From Hyphomonadaceae bacterium UBA1849 (lineage in GTDB: Bacteria > Pseudomonadota > Alphaproteobacteria > Caulobacterales > Hyphomonadaceae): 64,000 bases of DNA. Positions 1 through 8,651 of the stretch are shown in pieces. The stretch is from the NCBI GenBank assembly GCA_002338565.1, contig DDIN01000006.1, forward strand, positions 341,900 through 405,899. The letters run 5' to 3'. Every line of letters starts with the position of its first letter. Positions within the stretch are counted from its first letter, which is position 1. The position numbers and the translations under genes are program-made. The notes under the pieces are model-generated. The model searched no databases, had not been told where the DNA came from, and saw nothing but the letters and a program-made list of their open reading frames with translations.

Positions 1-564
1 ATCAACAGCCCGTTCGGCGCATGCCCGGATGCGTTCCAGTTCTTCCCCGGCCAGCGCGCCCTCGCCTGCCTGACAGAGTTCCACAAAGCGTCCGGTGTGA
101 AATTCAGTAATGCTCGCGCCAAGTTGGTGGGCCGCTGCAAGCTGAACCACATCCGGCTCAATGAAGAGAGACACTTTGGAGCCATTGTCTTTCAGCTGAC
201 GAATGAACGGCGCCAGATGGTTATGCTGTCGCGCGGCGTCCAGACCGCCCTCAGTCGTTCGCTCTTCGCGTTTCTCCGGTACGAACATCGCCGTTTCCGG
301 TTTGAAACGCAGAGCGATATCCAGCATTTCCGGCGTCGCGGCCATCTCCAGATTGATCGGCAGATCGGATGCATCACGCACACGCTGGAGGTCTTCATCA
401 CGAATGTGACGACGGTCTTCACGCAAATGGATGGTCAGACCGTCACCACCTGCGCCGCTTACGATTTCCGCCGCGCGGAAGGGATCCGGATGCAAACCAC
501 CGCGCGCGTTCCGAATGGTCGCGACGTGATCTATGTTTACGCCAAGCCGGATGCGGTCGCTCAT
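1..564 (-). CDS. pdxJ: Pyridoxine 5'-phosphate synthase PdxJ (partial, C-terminus outside window)
   Basis: PdxJ condenses 1-deoxyxylulose 5-phosphate with 3-amino-2-oxopropyl phosphate to form pyridoxine 5'-phosphate, the last ring-closing step of the DXP-dependent vitamin B6 route, in the cytosol. Translating the minus strand from 564 gives MSDRIRLGVNIDHVAT, the family's N-terminal signature, followed by GGDGLTIHLREDRRHI (phosphate and substrate loop) and NLEMAATPEML. About 188 of the usual ~245 residues are present; the frame is open to the window edge. The ATG overlaps the pyrE stop by one base (TGATG), so it is translationally coupled to pyrE. In alphaproteobacteria rpoZ-rsh-pdxJ is normally followed by acpS-lepB-rnc-era, which I would expect just outside the window. 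Confidence 0.95.
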   Translation of the reverse strand, partial: MSDRIRLGVNIDHVATIRNARGGLHPDPFRAAEIVSGAGGDGLTIHLREDRRHIRDEDLQRVRDASDLPINLEMAATPEMLDIALRFKPETAMFVPEKREERTTEGGLDAARQHNHLAPFIRQLKDNGSKVSLFIEPDVVQLAAAHQLGASITEFHTGRFVELCQAGEGALAGEELERIRACAERAVD

Positions 565-1148
565 CAGAACTTTCTCCGGCTTCCCGGCTTCACAGGCTCA
601 AGAGCGGCAAGTTCTGGCGGCAGGTCATTCGGATCGTAGTCAGGGAATTCAATAGACGCGAGCGACAGCAGCGTCGTGCCGACATCAGCCTTGCCACCTG
701 AACGGTCAATAATGCAGCCACCACCGACAAGCGTGCCCGGATATTCATCGAGCGCTGCAACGGTTTCGCGGAAGGACTTACCTGTCGTGACAATGTCTTC
801 CATCAACAGGATGCGATCATCCTCGTTGAACTCAAAGCCGCGCTTATAGACGAGCACATCATCTTCATTGCGTTCGGCGAACATCGCACGCGCGCCAAGC
901 TGACGTGCCATCTCATAGCCCGGGATAATGCCGCCAACAGCAGGACCAGTCACAACGGTGACTTCACCATATTCGGCCCGCACGCGTTCCGCCAGCGCTG
1001 CACAAAGCATTTCGGAGACTTTCGGCTGGGAAAATACCAAAGCTTTCTGCAGGAAAACCGGGCTACGGCGGCCAGAAGACAGGATGAAGTGACCTTCCAG
1101 CAGAGCGTCAGCGTCACGGAAAGCCTGAAGCACATCGTCTGGTGTCAT
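564..1148 (-). CDS. pyrE: Orotate phosphoribosyltransferase
   Basis: PyrE transfers ribose-5-phosphate from PRPP to orotate to make OMP in de novo pyrimidine synthesis. The 194-residue length is normal for the family. The PRPP-binding motif is clear at about residues 110-125 (ILLMEDIVTTGKS, with the paired acidic residues and TTGKS loop), and TGPAVGGIIPG near residue 70 is the second conserved loop. The gene starts 3 nt after the rsh stop and ends overlapping pdxJ by one base, so it belongs to the rpoZ-rsh-pyrE-pdxJ run. Co-transcription of a pyrimidine gene with the ppGpp synthetase would link nucleotide supply to the stringent response; that link is inference. Confidence 0.95.
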   Translation of the reverse strand: MTPDDVLQAFRDADALLEGHFILSSGRRSPVFLQKALVFSQPKVSEMLCAALAERVRAEYGEVTVVTGPAVGGIIPGYEMARQLGARAMFAERNEDDVLVYKRGFEFNEDDRILLMEDIVTTGKSFRETVAALDEYPGTLVGGGCIIDRSGGKADVGTTLLSLASIEFPDYDPNDLPPELAALEPVKPGSRRKF

Positions 1149-1151
1149 AGA

Positions 1152-3392
1152 TTAGTTCCTTATTCGTTCGGCCCGATCCACTGCCGTCAGCGACCTGAGC
1201 GAGGCAAGAATCAGGGAGAGGTGTTTGAGATCTGCAACCTCGATATCAAACAGAAGGTCCATGAAATCAATGGAGCGCTCACCTGAATTGACGCCCATAA
1301 TGTTGCTGCCGCTCTTCGCGATGACATCACAAAGCTCGGCCAGCACGCCTGGACGGTTGTGTGCAGTCACCTTGATACGGCCAAGCGCCATGATCCCGCC
1401 CGGCGGTTGCCCGGACCAGGACAAGTCAAACCAGCGCGCTTCGGCGGCATCGTCATCGGCAAGACGGTTACAGTCGATGACGTGCACGGTGAGCGGTTCG
1501 CCCATCTTCTGCATGCCGACAATCCGGTCTCCCAGAACTGGCGAACAGTCATGGCAGAGATGCAGCGCGCCGCTGGAAGGCAGGTCGCGGATATCAATCA
1601 GCCGGTTGGCCGTCGCCTCGCTGAGACGCATGGCTTCAAACGAGCGAAGGATATCGTGTGCGCGGGCTGGGAAAGCCTCGGCAAGCACTTTGCTGACATC
1701 GATTGTCTGGCGCCCGATCGCATCAAGCAGCTGATCGCCGCTCTTCAGCTCCATCCGCTTGGCGACCTCATCAAGGTCCACTTGATTGGTTGTAAGATCG
1801 AGCGCTTCGAGCGCAGAAGACAGCGCTTTCTGGCCGAGTGCATGAAAGCTTTCCTGCTCTCGGTTACGAACGAGACGACGGATGGCAGACCGCGCGCGGC
1901 CTGTTTGTGTCAGCGCTTCCCAGCCCTGAACCACGGCTTTCTCGTCGCCGCGAATAATGTCTACGACGTCGCCATTGCGCAGCTCCGTCCGCAGAGGACG
2001 GGTTTCGCCATTAATGCGGCAGCCCTTACAGCTATCGCCGACATTCGTGTGCACCGCATAAGCAAAATCGAGCGGCATGGCACCTTTTGGCAGAACGATC
2101 AGACGACCTTTCGGCGTAAAGGCGAAGACGTGATCGAGATACATTTCGAGCTTGGCGTGCTCGTAAAACTCCTGCGCATCCGCGCCATCGCCGACCATTT
2201 CGGCGAAGGCAGTCAGGCTGGCCGTCGGGTTCAGACCAACTTGTGCGGCACCTTCAGCATCAAAGCCGTATTTTGAGTTCTTATAAGACCAGTGAGCCGC
2301 AATACCGGTCTCAGCCGTACGGTTCATGTCCTCGGTGCGGATTTGAAGCTCGATCCGGCGGTTGCCTGCTGCCCGCACAGTCGTGTGAATGGAGCGGTAT
2401 CCGTTCGGCTTCGGCATTGAAATATAATCGCGAAAACGGTCCTGAAGGCAGGACCATTTCTGGTGCACTTCGCCGAGCATATGATAGCACTCGTCCGGCT
2501 CCTGAACGATCATGCGGAAGGCGAAAATGTCAGCCACATCGCGGAAGGAAATATCCTTACGCTTCAGTTTGCGCCAGATGGAATACGGCTGCTTCTGACG
2601 ACCGAAAACGCGCCCTCTCACGCCCGCACTCTCAAGAATTTCCCGAAGATCGCGACCTACGCGCTCGATATCGTCTGCGCTCCGGGCATTCAACTCTTTC
2701 AGGCGATGCGTGATCGCGGCATAGGCTTCCGGATTGAGCTGACGGAAGGACAAGTCTTCCAGCTCGGCCGCAAACTTATAAATACCGACACGGCGGGCGA
2801 GCGGCGCATAAATTTCGAGAGTCTCACGCGCAATCCGCTTCCGCTTGTCTTCTTTCGGTACGAAGTGGATTGTACGCATATTGTGAAGCCGGTCAGCCAG
2901 CTTCACCAGGAGGACGCGTAGGTCCTGAACAGACGCCAGAATGAACTTCTGGAAGTTTTCAGCCTGTTTGGACTGCTCGGATCGATACTCAAGCTCGGTC
3001 AGCTTGGTCACGCCCGCGACAAGTTCAGCCACCTCGGTTCCGAAGAGACTATCAATCTCTTCATAGGTCGCGTCCGTGTCTTCGATGGTATCGTGGAGAA
3101 GCCCCGCGACAATGCTGGCCTCATCCAACTGGATTTCAGTCAGAATACCGGCAACAGCGACGGGGTGGGAATAATATGGATCGCCAGACGCGCGCTTTTG
3201 CGTGCCATGCTTCATCATGGCGTACACATAGGCTGCGTTCAGCTGGTCTTCCGCAGCCTGAGGAGCATAGGCCTGTACGCGATCTACAAGTTCATACTGA
3301 CGAATAATCTTCGTCGGCCCGCCACTGACTGGCGGGCTTAATACAGGTTCAGAATTGTCCTGAACAGCAGGTGCGTTTCCATCCGGGGCCAT
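1152..3392 (-). CDS. rsh: Bifunctional (p)ppGpp synthetase/hydrolase (RelA/SpoT homologue)
   Basis: Single alphaproteobacterial Rel-type enzyme that makes and degrades the alarmone (p)ppGpp. Domain order over 746 residues: an N-terminal HD hydrolase with the metal-binding His-Asp pair intact in LLHDTIEDTD (about residues 98-107), so hydrolysis is probably active; a synthetase domain at about 255-380 (IWRKLKRKDISF, KPNGYRSIHTTV); a TGS domain at about 420-480 (VFAFTPKGRLIVLPKGA); a conserved Cys-containing segment (LHLCHDCSPVLGD); and a C-terminal ACT domain (about 665-746, HNRPGVLAELCDVIA). It lies 40 nt after rpoZ, the usual alphaproteobacterial neighbour, and 3 nt before pyrE. Its ATG at 3392 gives the normal family length. 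Confidence 0.96.
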   Translation of the reverse strand: MAPDGNAPAVQDNSEPVLSPPVSGGPTKIIRQYELVDRVQAYAPQAAEDQLNAAYVYAMMKHGTQKRASGDPYYSHPVAVAGILTEIQLDEASIVAGLLHDTIEDTDATYEEIDSLFGTEVAELVAGVTKLTELEYRSEQSKQAENFQKFILASVQDLRVLLVKLADRLHNMRTIHFVPKEDKRKRIARETLEIYAPLARRVGIYKFAAELEDLSFRQLNPEAYAAITHRLKELNARSADDIERVGRDLREILESAGVRGRVFGRQKQPYSIWRKLKRKDISFRDVADIFAFRMIVQEPDECYHMLGEVHQKWSCLQDRFRDYISMPKPNGYRSIHTTVRAAGNRRIELQIRTEDMNRTAETGIAAHWSYKNSKYGFDAEGAAQVGLNPTASLTAFAEMVGDGADAQEFYEHAKLEMYLDHVFAFTPKGRLIVLPKGAMPLDFAYAVHTNVGDSCKGCRINGETRPLRTELRNGDVVDIIRGDEKAVVQGWEALTQTGRARSAIRRLVRNREQESFHALGQKALSSALEALDLTTNQVDLDEVAKRMELKSGDQLLDAIGRQTIDVSKVLAEAFPARAHDILRSFEAMRLSEATANRLIDIRDLPSSGALHLCHDCSPVLGDRIVGMQKMGEPLTVHVIDCNRLADDDAAEARWFDLSWSGQPPGGIMALGRIKVTAHNRPGVLAELCDVIAKSGSNIMGVNSGERSIDFMDLLFDIEVADLKHLSLILASLRSLTAVDRAERIRN

Positions 3393-3432
3393 AAAGACAA
3401 GCTTACCCTACACGCCCGAATTAGAGAACAGC

Positions 3433-3783
3433 TTAGTAGCGGTCTTCGCGAGCCGACTCGATTTCCTGCTGGTACGCTTTCATCACGTCTTCTTCAGACT
3501 GTGTCGGCGCAGCTTCAAGAGCACGCTGGTCTTCTTCGCGTTCAGTCTCTTCAGATGGACGAACTGTCTGAAGGTTAGCGATCAGCGCTTCTTTGACGTT
3601 GTTCAGATCAACAGCGTCCTCTGCGATTTCGCGCAGCGCAACAACAGGGTCTTTATCATTGTCGCGGTCCAGACCGAGCGGAGATCCTTCACGGATCATG
3701 CGTGCGCGGTGTCCAGCGAGAAGAACGAGTTGAAAGCGGTTGTCGACCTTATCGAGGCAATCCTCAACAGTTACGCGAGCCAT
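3433..3783 (-). CDS. rpoZ: DNA-directed RNA polymerase omega subunit
   Basis: Omega helps fold the beta' subunit and forms one ppGpp site on RNA polymerase. The 116-residue protein begins MARVTVEDCLDKVDNRFQLV and continues LLAGHRARMI, the canonical omega N-terminus. The C-terminal half (about 70-116) is acidic and Glu/Arg-rich, typical of the longer alphaproteobacterial form. It is the first gene of the minus-strand run rpoZ-rsh-pyrE-pdxJ, so the ppGpp target and the ppGpp enzyme are neighbours. The region 3784-3979 between it and the divergent NYN gene must carry both promoters; I could not pick convincing -10/-35 boxes there. Confidence 0.95.
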   Translation of the reverse strand: MARVTVEDCLDKVDNRFQLVLLAGHRARMIREGSPLGLDRDNDKDPVVALREIAEDAVDLNNVKEALIANLQTVRPSEETEREEDQRALEAAPTQSEEDVMKAYQQEIESAREDRY

Positions 3784-3979
3784 TAGACCATCCAGTATCT
3801 GGGAAACAATTCTTCTCCCTATACGGGATCGGGAAGTTTTTCAAGGCATAGCTCTCAGCGTTTCGTGCCCAATCTGAAGTCACCTGCGACACGTGCGACC
3901 ACCAGTGCGCAAAACCGTTGATCGAATCCGATCTGTGGATAATGTTGCCCCCTGTAATCGTTGGATTTTGCGAGGTAAA

Positions 3980-4558
3980 GTGGCATTTTATCAAAATGAA
4001 CGTGTAGCGTTATTTATAGATGGTGCGAACCTCTATTCTGCTGCGAAAACCGTGGGGGTGGAAATTGATTACCGCAAACTATTGGAGGAGTTCCGCAAGC
4101 GCGGAAGGCTCATCCGTGCGTATTATTTCACCGCTTTAGTCGAAAACGATGACTACTCCCCGATCCGCCCTCTGGTGGACTGGCTGCAGTATAACGGCTT
4201 CAACGTGATCACGAAGTCTGCCCGTGAATTCACGGACCGCGACGGACGCCGCCGCGTGAAAGGCGATATGGATGTCGAAATCACCGTCGACATGATGAAT
4301 CTCGCCAATCATCTGGATCACATTGTTTTGTTCTCCGGCGATGGCGATCTGACACGCGTTGTTCAGGCTGTGAAAGACAAAGGCGTCCGCGTGAGCGTCG
4401 TCTCCACTGTCAAAACACAACCGGCAATGATCTCTGACGATCTTCGCCGTGCAGCCGATACTTTTATTGACCTGACCGATCTGGCCAAGCTTATTGGACG
4501 TCCTCCACGCGACGATGAGCAGAGTTCAGATTATGGCGACGAAGAAGACGACGACTAA
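3980..4558 (+). CDS. NYN (LabA/DUF88) domain protein, putative PIN-like ribonuclease
   Basis: About 192 residues if started at GTG 3980, which has a GAGG ribosome site 5 nt upstream and gives the usual family start MAFYQNERVALFIDGAN. The conserved acidic residues of the PIN-like NYN fold are present: Asp in FIDGANLY (about 14), the DMDVEITVDMM cluster (about 93-103) and SGDGDLTRV (about 115-123). NYN proteins are predicted metal-dependent RNases. The C-terminus is a short acidic tail (DYGDEEDDD). The downstream uracil-DNA glycosylase starts inside its last codons, so the two are probably co-translated. An upstream in-frame ATG at 3893 exists but has no ribosome site and adds a non-conserved extension. 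Substrate unknown. Confidence 0.88.
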   Translation: MAFYQNERVALFIDGANLYSAAKTVGVEIDYRKLLEEFRKRGRLIRAYYFTALVENDDYSPIRPLVDWLQYNGFNVITKSAREFTDRDGRRRVKGDMDVEITVDMMNLANHLDHIVLFSGDGDLTRVVQAVKDKGVRVSVVSTVKTQPAMISDDLRRAADTFIDLTDLAKLIGRPPRDDEQSSDYGDEEDDD

Positions 4559-5210
4559 GAACGCACCGGCAGAGGCTCCTCTTGAATGCCCCCTCTGCCC
4601 GCGTCTTGTCGCCTATCGCAAAAAAAACGCTGCCGAAGAGCCTGACTGGTTTAACGCGCCAGTCCCGAGCTTCGGTGGCAGCGATGCCAGGCTTCTGGTT
4701 ATTGGTCTTGCGCCAGGCCGCACCGGAGCGAACCGGACTGGCCGCCCTTTCACCGGCGACTGGGCTGGCGATCTTCTCTACCCGACACTCGACAAATTCG
4801 GTTTCAGCTCCGGCACTTATGATGCGCGCCCCGATGACGGGCTGACGCTTAACAGAGCGATGATCACCAATGCTGTGCGCTGCGTTCCGCCGGAGAACAA
4901 ACCGGTCGGTGCGGAAATCAACGCCTGCAGGCCGTTTCTTGTATCCCGTATCGCCGAGCTAGCTGATCTGAGAGTCATGGTGACGCTCGGGAAGATCTCA
5001 CACGATTCAACGCTTCGGGCGCTCGGCCTGAAAGTATCAGCTCATCCGTTCGGGCATGGCGCTCATTTTACCGTAACGACGCCCTGGCACGAACGCGAAC
5101 TACATATCGTGTCGAGCTATCACTGCTCGCGATACAATACGAACACCGGACGCCTCACAGAAGAGATGTTCCACGATGTGTTTGAAAAGGCGAAAGAGCT
5201 GGCCAGTTAG
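4533..5210 (+). CDS. Uracil-DNA glycosylase, family 5 (UdgB-like)
   Basis: Removes uracil, and in this family also hypoxanthine, from DNA to start base excision repair. About 225 residues. Motif A (GLAPGRTGANRTGRPFTGD, about residues 50-68) has the APG-x-x-G-x-NRTGRPF pattern of family 5. It lacks the Glu/Asp found in family 4 at that site. The C-terminal motif SYHCSRYNTNTGRLT supplies the family His. An N-terminal Cys pair (ECPLCPRL, near residue 20) and further Cys (RCVPP, NACRPF) could bind the Fe-S cluster seen in families 4 and 5. The start ATG 4533 lies 26 nt inside the NYN gene; ATG 4515 is possible. It ends in a 4-nt tail overlap with convergent smpB. Confidence 0.88.
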   Translation: MATKKTTTKNAPAEAPLECPLCPRLVAYRKKNAAEEPDWFNAPVPSFGGSDARLLVIGLAPGRTGANRTGRPFTGDWAGDLLYPTLDKFGFSSGTYDARPDDGLTLNRAMITNAVRCVPPENKPVGAEINACRPFLVSRIAELADLRVMVTLGKISHDSTLRALGLKVSAHPFGHGAHFTVTTPWHERELHIVSSYHCSRYNTNTGRLTEEMFHDVFEKAKELAS

Positions 5211-5665
5211 CCGCGCTCTTTCATCAGGCGCTGCTTGTCACGATTCCAGTCACGCTCTTTAACGGCGTGGCGTTTATCGACCGTCTTGCGGCCCTTTGCG
5301 ATACCGATTTCAAGCTTCGCGATACCGCGATCATTGAAATACAGCTTCAGTGGAATGGCCGTGCGCCCCTGACGCTCAATCGCCTGCGCAATGCGCGCAA
5401 TCTCTCGCCCGTGCACGAGCAGCTTACGCTTACGCTTCGGCTCGTGATTGAATCGATTGGCTGCTGTGTAGATCGGGATATCTGCATTGATCAGATAGAA
5501 GCCGCCATCTTCGATGCTCGCATAAGACTCAGCAATATTCGCCTTACCGTTTCTGAGGCTCTTCACCTCAGACCCGACAAGCACAATGCCTGCCTCAAGC
5601 GTATCTTCGATTTCATAGTCGCGACGCGCTCGGCGATTTTCCGCGATCAGATTCTTTGCGGCCAT
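5207..5665 (-). CDS. smpB: SsrA-binding protein SmpB
   Basis: SmpB binds tmRNA and delivers it to stalled ribosomes for trans-translation. The 152-residue protein has the oligonucleotide-binding barrel with GIVLVGSEVKSLRNGKANI (about 27-45), the conserved IPIYTAANRFNHEPKRKRKLL stretch, and the basic C-terminal tail (GRKTVDKRHAVKERDWNRDKQR) that enters the decoding site. It begins 1 nt after the dapA stop, so dapA-smpB is an operon. This pairing is common in alphaproteobacteria. The stop overlaps the convergent uracil glycosylase stop by 4 nt (TTAG). The tmRNA gene itself is not seen in the window. Confidence 0.96.
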   Translation of the reverse strand: MAAKNLIAENRRARRDYEIEDTLEAGIVLVGSEVKSLRNGKANIAESYASIEDGGFYLINADIPIYTAANRFNHEPKRKRKLLVHGREIARIAQAIERQGRTAIPLKLYFNDRGIAKLEIGIAKGRKTVDKRHAVKERDWNRDKQRLMKERG

Positions 5666-5666
5666 A

Positions 5667-6542
5667 TTAATCCAGCAATCCGGCGACTTTCAGCGCCGCA
5701 TCAATTTCCTTCTTCACGTCATCATTCGGAGGAAGAAGAGGTAAGCGGATTTCCGGCTCACACAAGCCCAGGCGCGAAAGAGCGTATTTTGTCGGTCCCG
5801 GGCTAGGAGACAGGAAGAGCGCACGGTGCAGGCGGTAAGCTTTTGCTTCGAATTCACGTGCAGCTGCGAAATCGCCGCGCAGACACGCCGCATGGAGATC
5901 AGCCATAAGCTTCGGTGCGACGTTTGCCGAAACAGAGATACAGCCCTGCCCGCCCATTGCGTAAAAACCAAGTGCCGTCGGATCATCACCTGACAGGAGC
6001 ACGAAGCCATCTTCGCACGTATCAGCGTGCTTCGTTACGCGTGCAAGATCGCCCGTCGCGTCTTTAATGCCGACAATGTTCGGGTTAGATGAAAGTTCAG
6101 CAACTGTTTCCGGCTGGATGTCACTGATGGTTCGGCCCGGCACGTTATAGAGGACGAGCGGCATCTGAACGGCATCTGCAATTGCAGAGAAATGCGCTGC
6201 AAGACCGCGCTGGTCCGGCTTATTGTAATATGGGCAAACCGTCAGAGCGGCATCAGCGCCGACTTTCTTGGCGTGCTGAACCAGACCAATCGCTTCAGCT
6301 GTTGAGTTGGACCCACAGCCTGCAATGACAGGAACACGACCATTCACAATCTCGACGCAGCGCTCGACAACCTTCCGGTGCTCTTCATGAGAGAGTGTCG
6401 CTGATTCGCCTGTCGTACCGCATGGCACCACGGCACCAGAGCCCGCCTCTATCTGACGCTCCACCAGTTTCTCGAACGCATCGAAGTCGACGGCATTGTT
6501 ACGAAACGGCGTTATGAGGGCAGGAATAGATCCTTGAAACAT
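5667..6542 (-). CDS. dapA: 4-hydroxy-tetrahydrodipicolinate synthase
   Basis: DapA condenses pyruvate with aspartate semialdehyde, the first committed step to diaminopimelate and lysine, supplying peptidoglycan. The 291-residue length is standard. Visible active-site elements: GTTGESATLS (about 44-53, Thr pair), the Tyr in VLYNVPGRT (about 131-139), and the Schiff-base Lys in IVGIKDATGD (about 155-164). The substrate loop reads GCGSNSTAEA where GTGSNST or GAGSN is more usual, a mild change. Transcribed with smpB. The divergent neighbour is a lytic transglycosylase, so peptidoglycan precursor supply and turnover genes face each other across 96 nt. Confidence 0.96.
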   Translation of the reverse strand: MFQGSIPALITPFRNNAVDFDAFEKLVERQIEAGSGAVVPCGTTGESATLSHEEHRKVVERCVEIVNGRVPVIAGCGSNSTAEAIGLVQHAKKVGADAALTVCPYYNKPDQRGLAAHFSAIADAVQMPLVLYNVPGRTISDIQPETVAELSSNPNIVGIKDATGDLARVTKHADTCEDGFVLLSGDDPTALGFYAMGGQGCISVSANVAPKLMADLHAACLRGDFAAAREFEAKAYRLHRALFLSPSPGPTKYALSRLGLCEPEIRLPLLPPNDDVKKEIDAALKVAGLLD

Positions 6543-6590
6543 GAAAACTCACTCTCACAGTTTTTGAGGCGTTGCGGGAACCCGGAGATA

Positions 6591-6607
6591 TACATACGAT
6601 ATATGTA
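6591..6607. promoter_or_regulatory. Inverted repeat between divergent dapA and transglycosylase genes
   Basis: TACATA-CGATA-TATGTA: perfect 6-bp arms around a 5-nt spacer, in the AT-rich part of the 96-nt divergent intergenic region. It is 32 nt before the transglycosylase ATG and about 48 nt before dapA. Size and place fit a dimeric repressor or activator site, but AT-rich palindromes of this length also occur by chance. No regulator family is recognised. Confidence 0.3.
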
Positions 6608-6638
6608 GATTACCACTCAATTACAGAGCCCCATATTC

Positions 6639-8651
6639 ATGAAGCGACTCTCCCTGCTGACCCTTAGCTTAATTTCGGTTTTCACTATTCAGTCAGCCTC
6701 TGCAATCGAGCCGCCTTCACGGAAGCCCAACCCTCCGTACATCTCAAGCGTTCTGTCGCGCACGGATACGGAGCGACTGCGGCTCGGACTGGATGCGGCA
6801 AGCGATGGCGATTGGAGCCGTGCCGACGCATACAGGGACTCCATCAATGATGCGACAGCACGGCGCCTGTTGTTGTGGAGATCAGCTGCTTCGAGCCTGA
6901 GCGGCGCAGATTTCGCTGAACTCGACCGCGCACTTGAAGAACTCGACGGCTGGCCGGGCATGAACTCGATTCGAGTCCGTGCCGAAGAAGCCATTGCCGA
7001 TTCCGATCTGTCACCGGGCGAACGTATTGCCTGGTTGCGTGCCTCCGGCCCGATTAGCGGTGAAGGCAAGATCGCCCTCGCCGAGGCTTATATCTCTATC
7101 GGGCAGCGCGAAGAGGCAGAGCTTCTGATCAAAAATGCCTGGCACAACCATACTTTCCTTTTGAGCCGCCAGCGTGAAATCGCAAACCAGTACGCTGAAA
7201 TTCTCGACGTTGAGGATCACATTTATCGCGCTGATCACATGCTCTGGCGTTCCCAGCGCAGCGCTGCGAGCGATATGCGCCGGTATCTGCCGTCCGGCTG
7301 GGATGCCCTCATTGATGCGCGTATCGCGCTTGCGACCGGGGCGGCTGGCGTGGATCGTCTGATCAACAACGTTCCCAACAGCTTGCAGCTGAACCCGGGT
7401 CTTCTTTATGAGCGCTCGAAATGGCGGCGTCGCCGCGGTCGCTGGGAAGATGCACGCCCGCTTCTCCTCGACATCGCCCCGTCCAATCTGCCAGAGGCCG
7501 CTCTGGAGCGTATCTGGGAAGAGAAGAACCTGCACCTGCGCCGGACCATTCGCGATGACGAATGGACTGTCGGCTATCAGCTTGCCTCTACGCACGGCCT
7601 CACCTCCGGTGCAGACTTTGCCGAAGGCGAATTCTACGCAGGCTGGATTGCGCTTCGCTATCTGAACCAGCCCGATGTAGCTGCAGAACACTTTGCAACG
7701 CTGGAAGCTGGCGTCTCCACTCCGATCAGTCTCTCTCGCGGCCATTACTGGCTCGGCGAAGCCTATTCCGCGATGAATCGTGCAGAAGACGCACGCGCCG
7801 CCTATGCGCGCGGTGCACAGCATCTGACGACCTTTTACGGTCAGCGGTCTGCTGAACGTCTTGGCGACACGACGATGCAGCTGCCGGATATCGTGACGCC
7901 GACGGAAGCGGAACGCGAAGAATTTGAAAACATGGATCTCGTGCGCGCTCTGCGCATGCTGGCGGAAGCAGGCGAAAACTATCAGTTCCGCCGCATTTCA
8001 TTCCATCTAGACAACCAGCTGAACAGCGCTGCTCAGTATGAAATGCTGTTTGATCTCGCGGACGGCTATCACATCACTATGGCCGGTGTTCGCGGGGCAA
8101 AAGCGGGCCTGTCTCAGGATATCGTCGCAACCCGCGCAGCCTATCCTCTTTTCGACTTCCCAATGCCAAGCCCGGACTCCAGCGCAGAGCAGGCCCTGAC
8201 TATCGCTTTGTCGCGTCAGGAAAGCGAGCTGAACACGCGCGCGATTTCCAGCGCCCGCGCTTACGGCCTGATGCAGATGCTGCACTCTACGGCGCGTAGC
8301 CAGGCCCGCCGTGAAGGCGAGCCTTACCGTCGCTCATGGCTGCTTGATGATCCTATCTACAATGTCACTCTTGGCCGTGCGCATCTGGGCGATCTGATCG
8401 ACCAGTTTGACGGCTCCTACATTATGGCGATTGCGGCCTACAATGCGGGCGCCTCTCGCCCAACACGCTGGATGCGTGAATATGGTGACCCGCGTGCCGG
8501 AGAGATCGACCCGATCGACTTTATCGAGTCCATTCCATTCTCTGAGACGCGAAACTACGTGCAGCGCGTGTTGGAGAATACTCAGGTCTACCGTTTCCGT
8601 CTGGCAGGTCAGCCGACCGAGATCACCCTCACACGCGACTTGTCACGCTGA
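6639..8651 (+). CDS. Soluble lytic murein transglycosylase (Slt type)
   Basis: Periplasmic enzyme cleaving the MurNAc-GlcNAc bond with 1,6-anhydro product formation. 670 residues: signal peptide (MKRLSLLTLSLISVFTIQSASA), a long alpha-superhelical region rich in short helical repeats (about 60-470) that forms the ring-like U domain in this family, then the C-terminal SLT catalytic domain at about 505-640. The catalytic Glu is in SRQESELN, followed by ISSARAYGLMQM, and IAAYNAGASRPTRW is the conserved sugar-binding segment. The protein ends within an 9-nt overlap with the convergent dehydratase gene. Likely role is peptidoglycan turnover or recycling. Confidence 0.93.
   Translation: MKRLSLLTLSLISVFTIQSASAIEPPSRKPNPPYISSVLSRTDTERLRLGLDAASDGDWSRADAYRDSINDATARRLLLWRSAASSLSGADFAELDRALEELDGWPGMNSIRVRAEEAIADSDLSPGERIAWLRASGPISGEGKIALAEAYISIGQREEAELLIKNAWHNHTFLLSRQREIANQYAEILDVEDHIYRADHMLWRSQRSAASDMRRYLPSGWDALIDARIALATGAAGVDRLINNVPNSLQLNPGLLYERSKWRRRRGRWEDARPLLLDIAPSNLPEAALERIWEEKNLHLRRTIRDDEWTVGYQLASTHGLTSGADFAEGEFYAGWIALRYLNQPDVAAEHFATLEAGVSTPISLSRGHYWLGEAYSAMNRAEDARAAYARGAQHLTTFYGQRSAERLGDTTMQLPDIVTPTEAEREEFENMDLVRALRMLAEAGENYQFRRISFHLDNQLNSAAQYEMLFDLADGYHITMAGVRGAKAGLSQDIVATRAAYPLFDFPMPSPDSSAEQALTIALSRQESELNTRAISSARAYGLMQMLHSTARSQARREGEPYRRSWLLDDPIYNVTLGRAHLGDLIDQFDGSYIMAIAAYNAGASRPTRWMREYGDPRAGEIDPIDFIESIPFSETRNYVQRVLENTQVYRFRLAGQPTEITLTRDLSR

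Noticed and set aside
1359..2276. 305-codon plus-strand ORF inside rsh
   Set aside because: Antisense shadow of the well-conserved rsh gene; no family motifs or ribosome site.
7011..7823. 270-codon minus-strand ORF inside the transglycosylase
   Set aside because: Shadow frame; the plus-strand frame holds the signal peptide and SLT domain.
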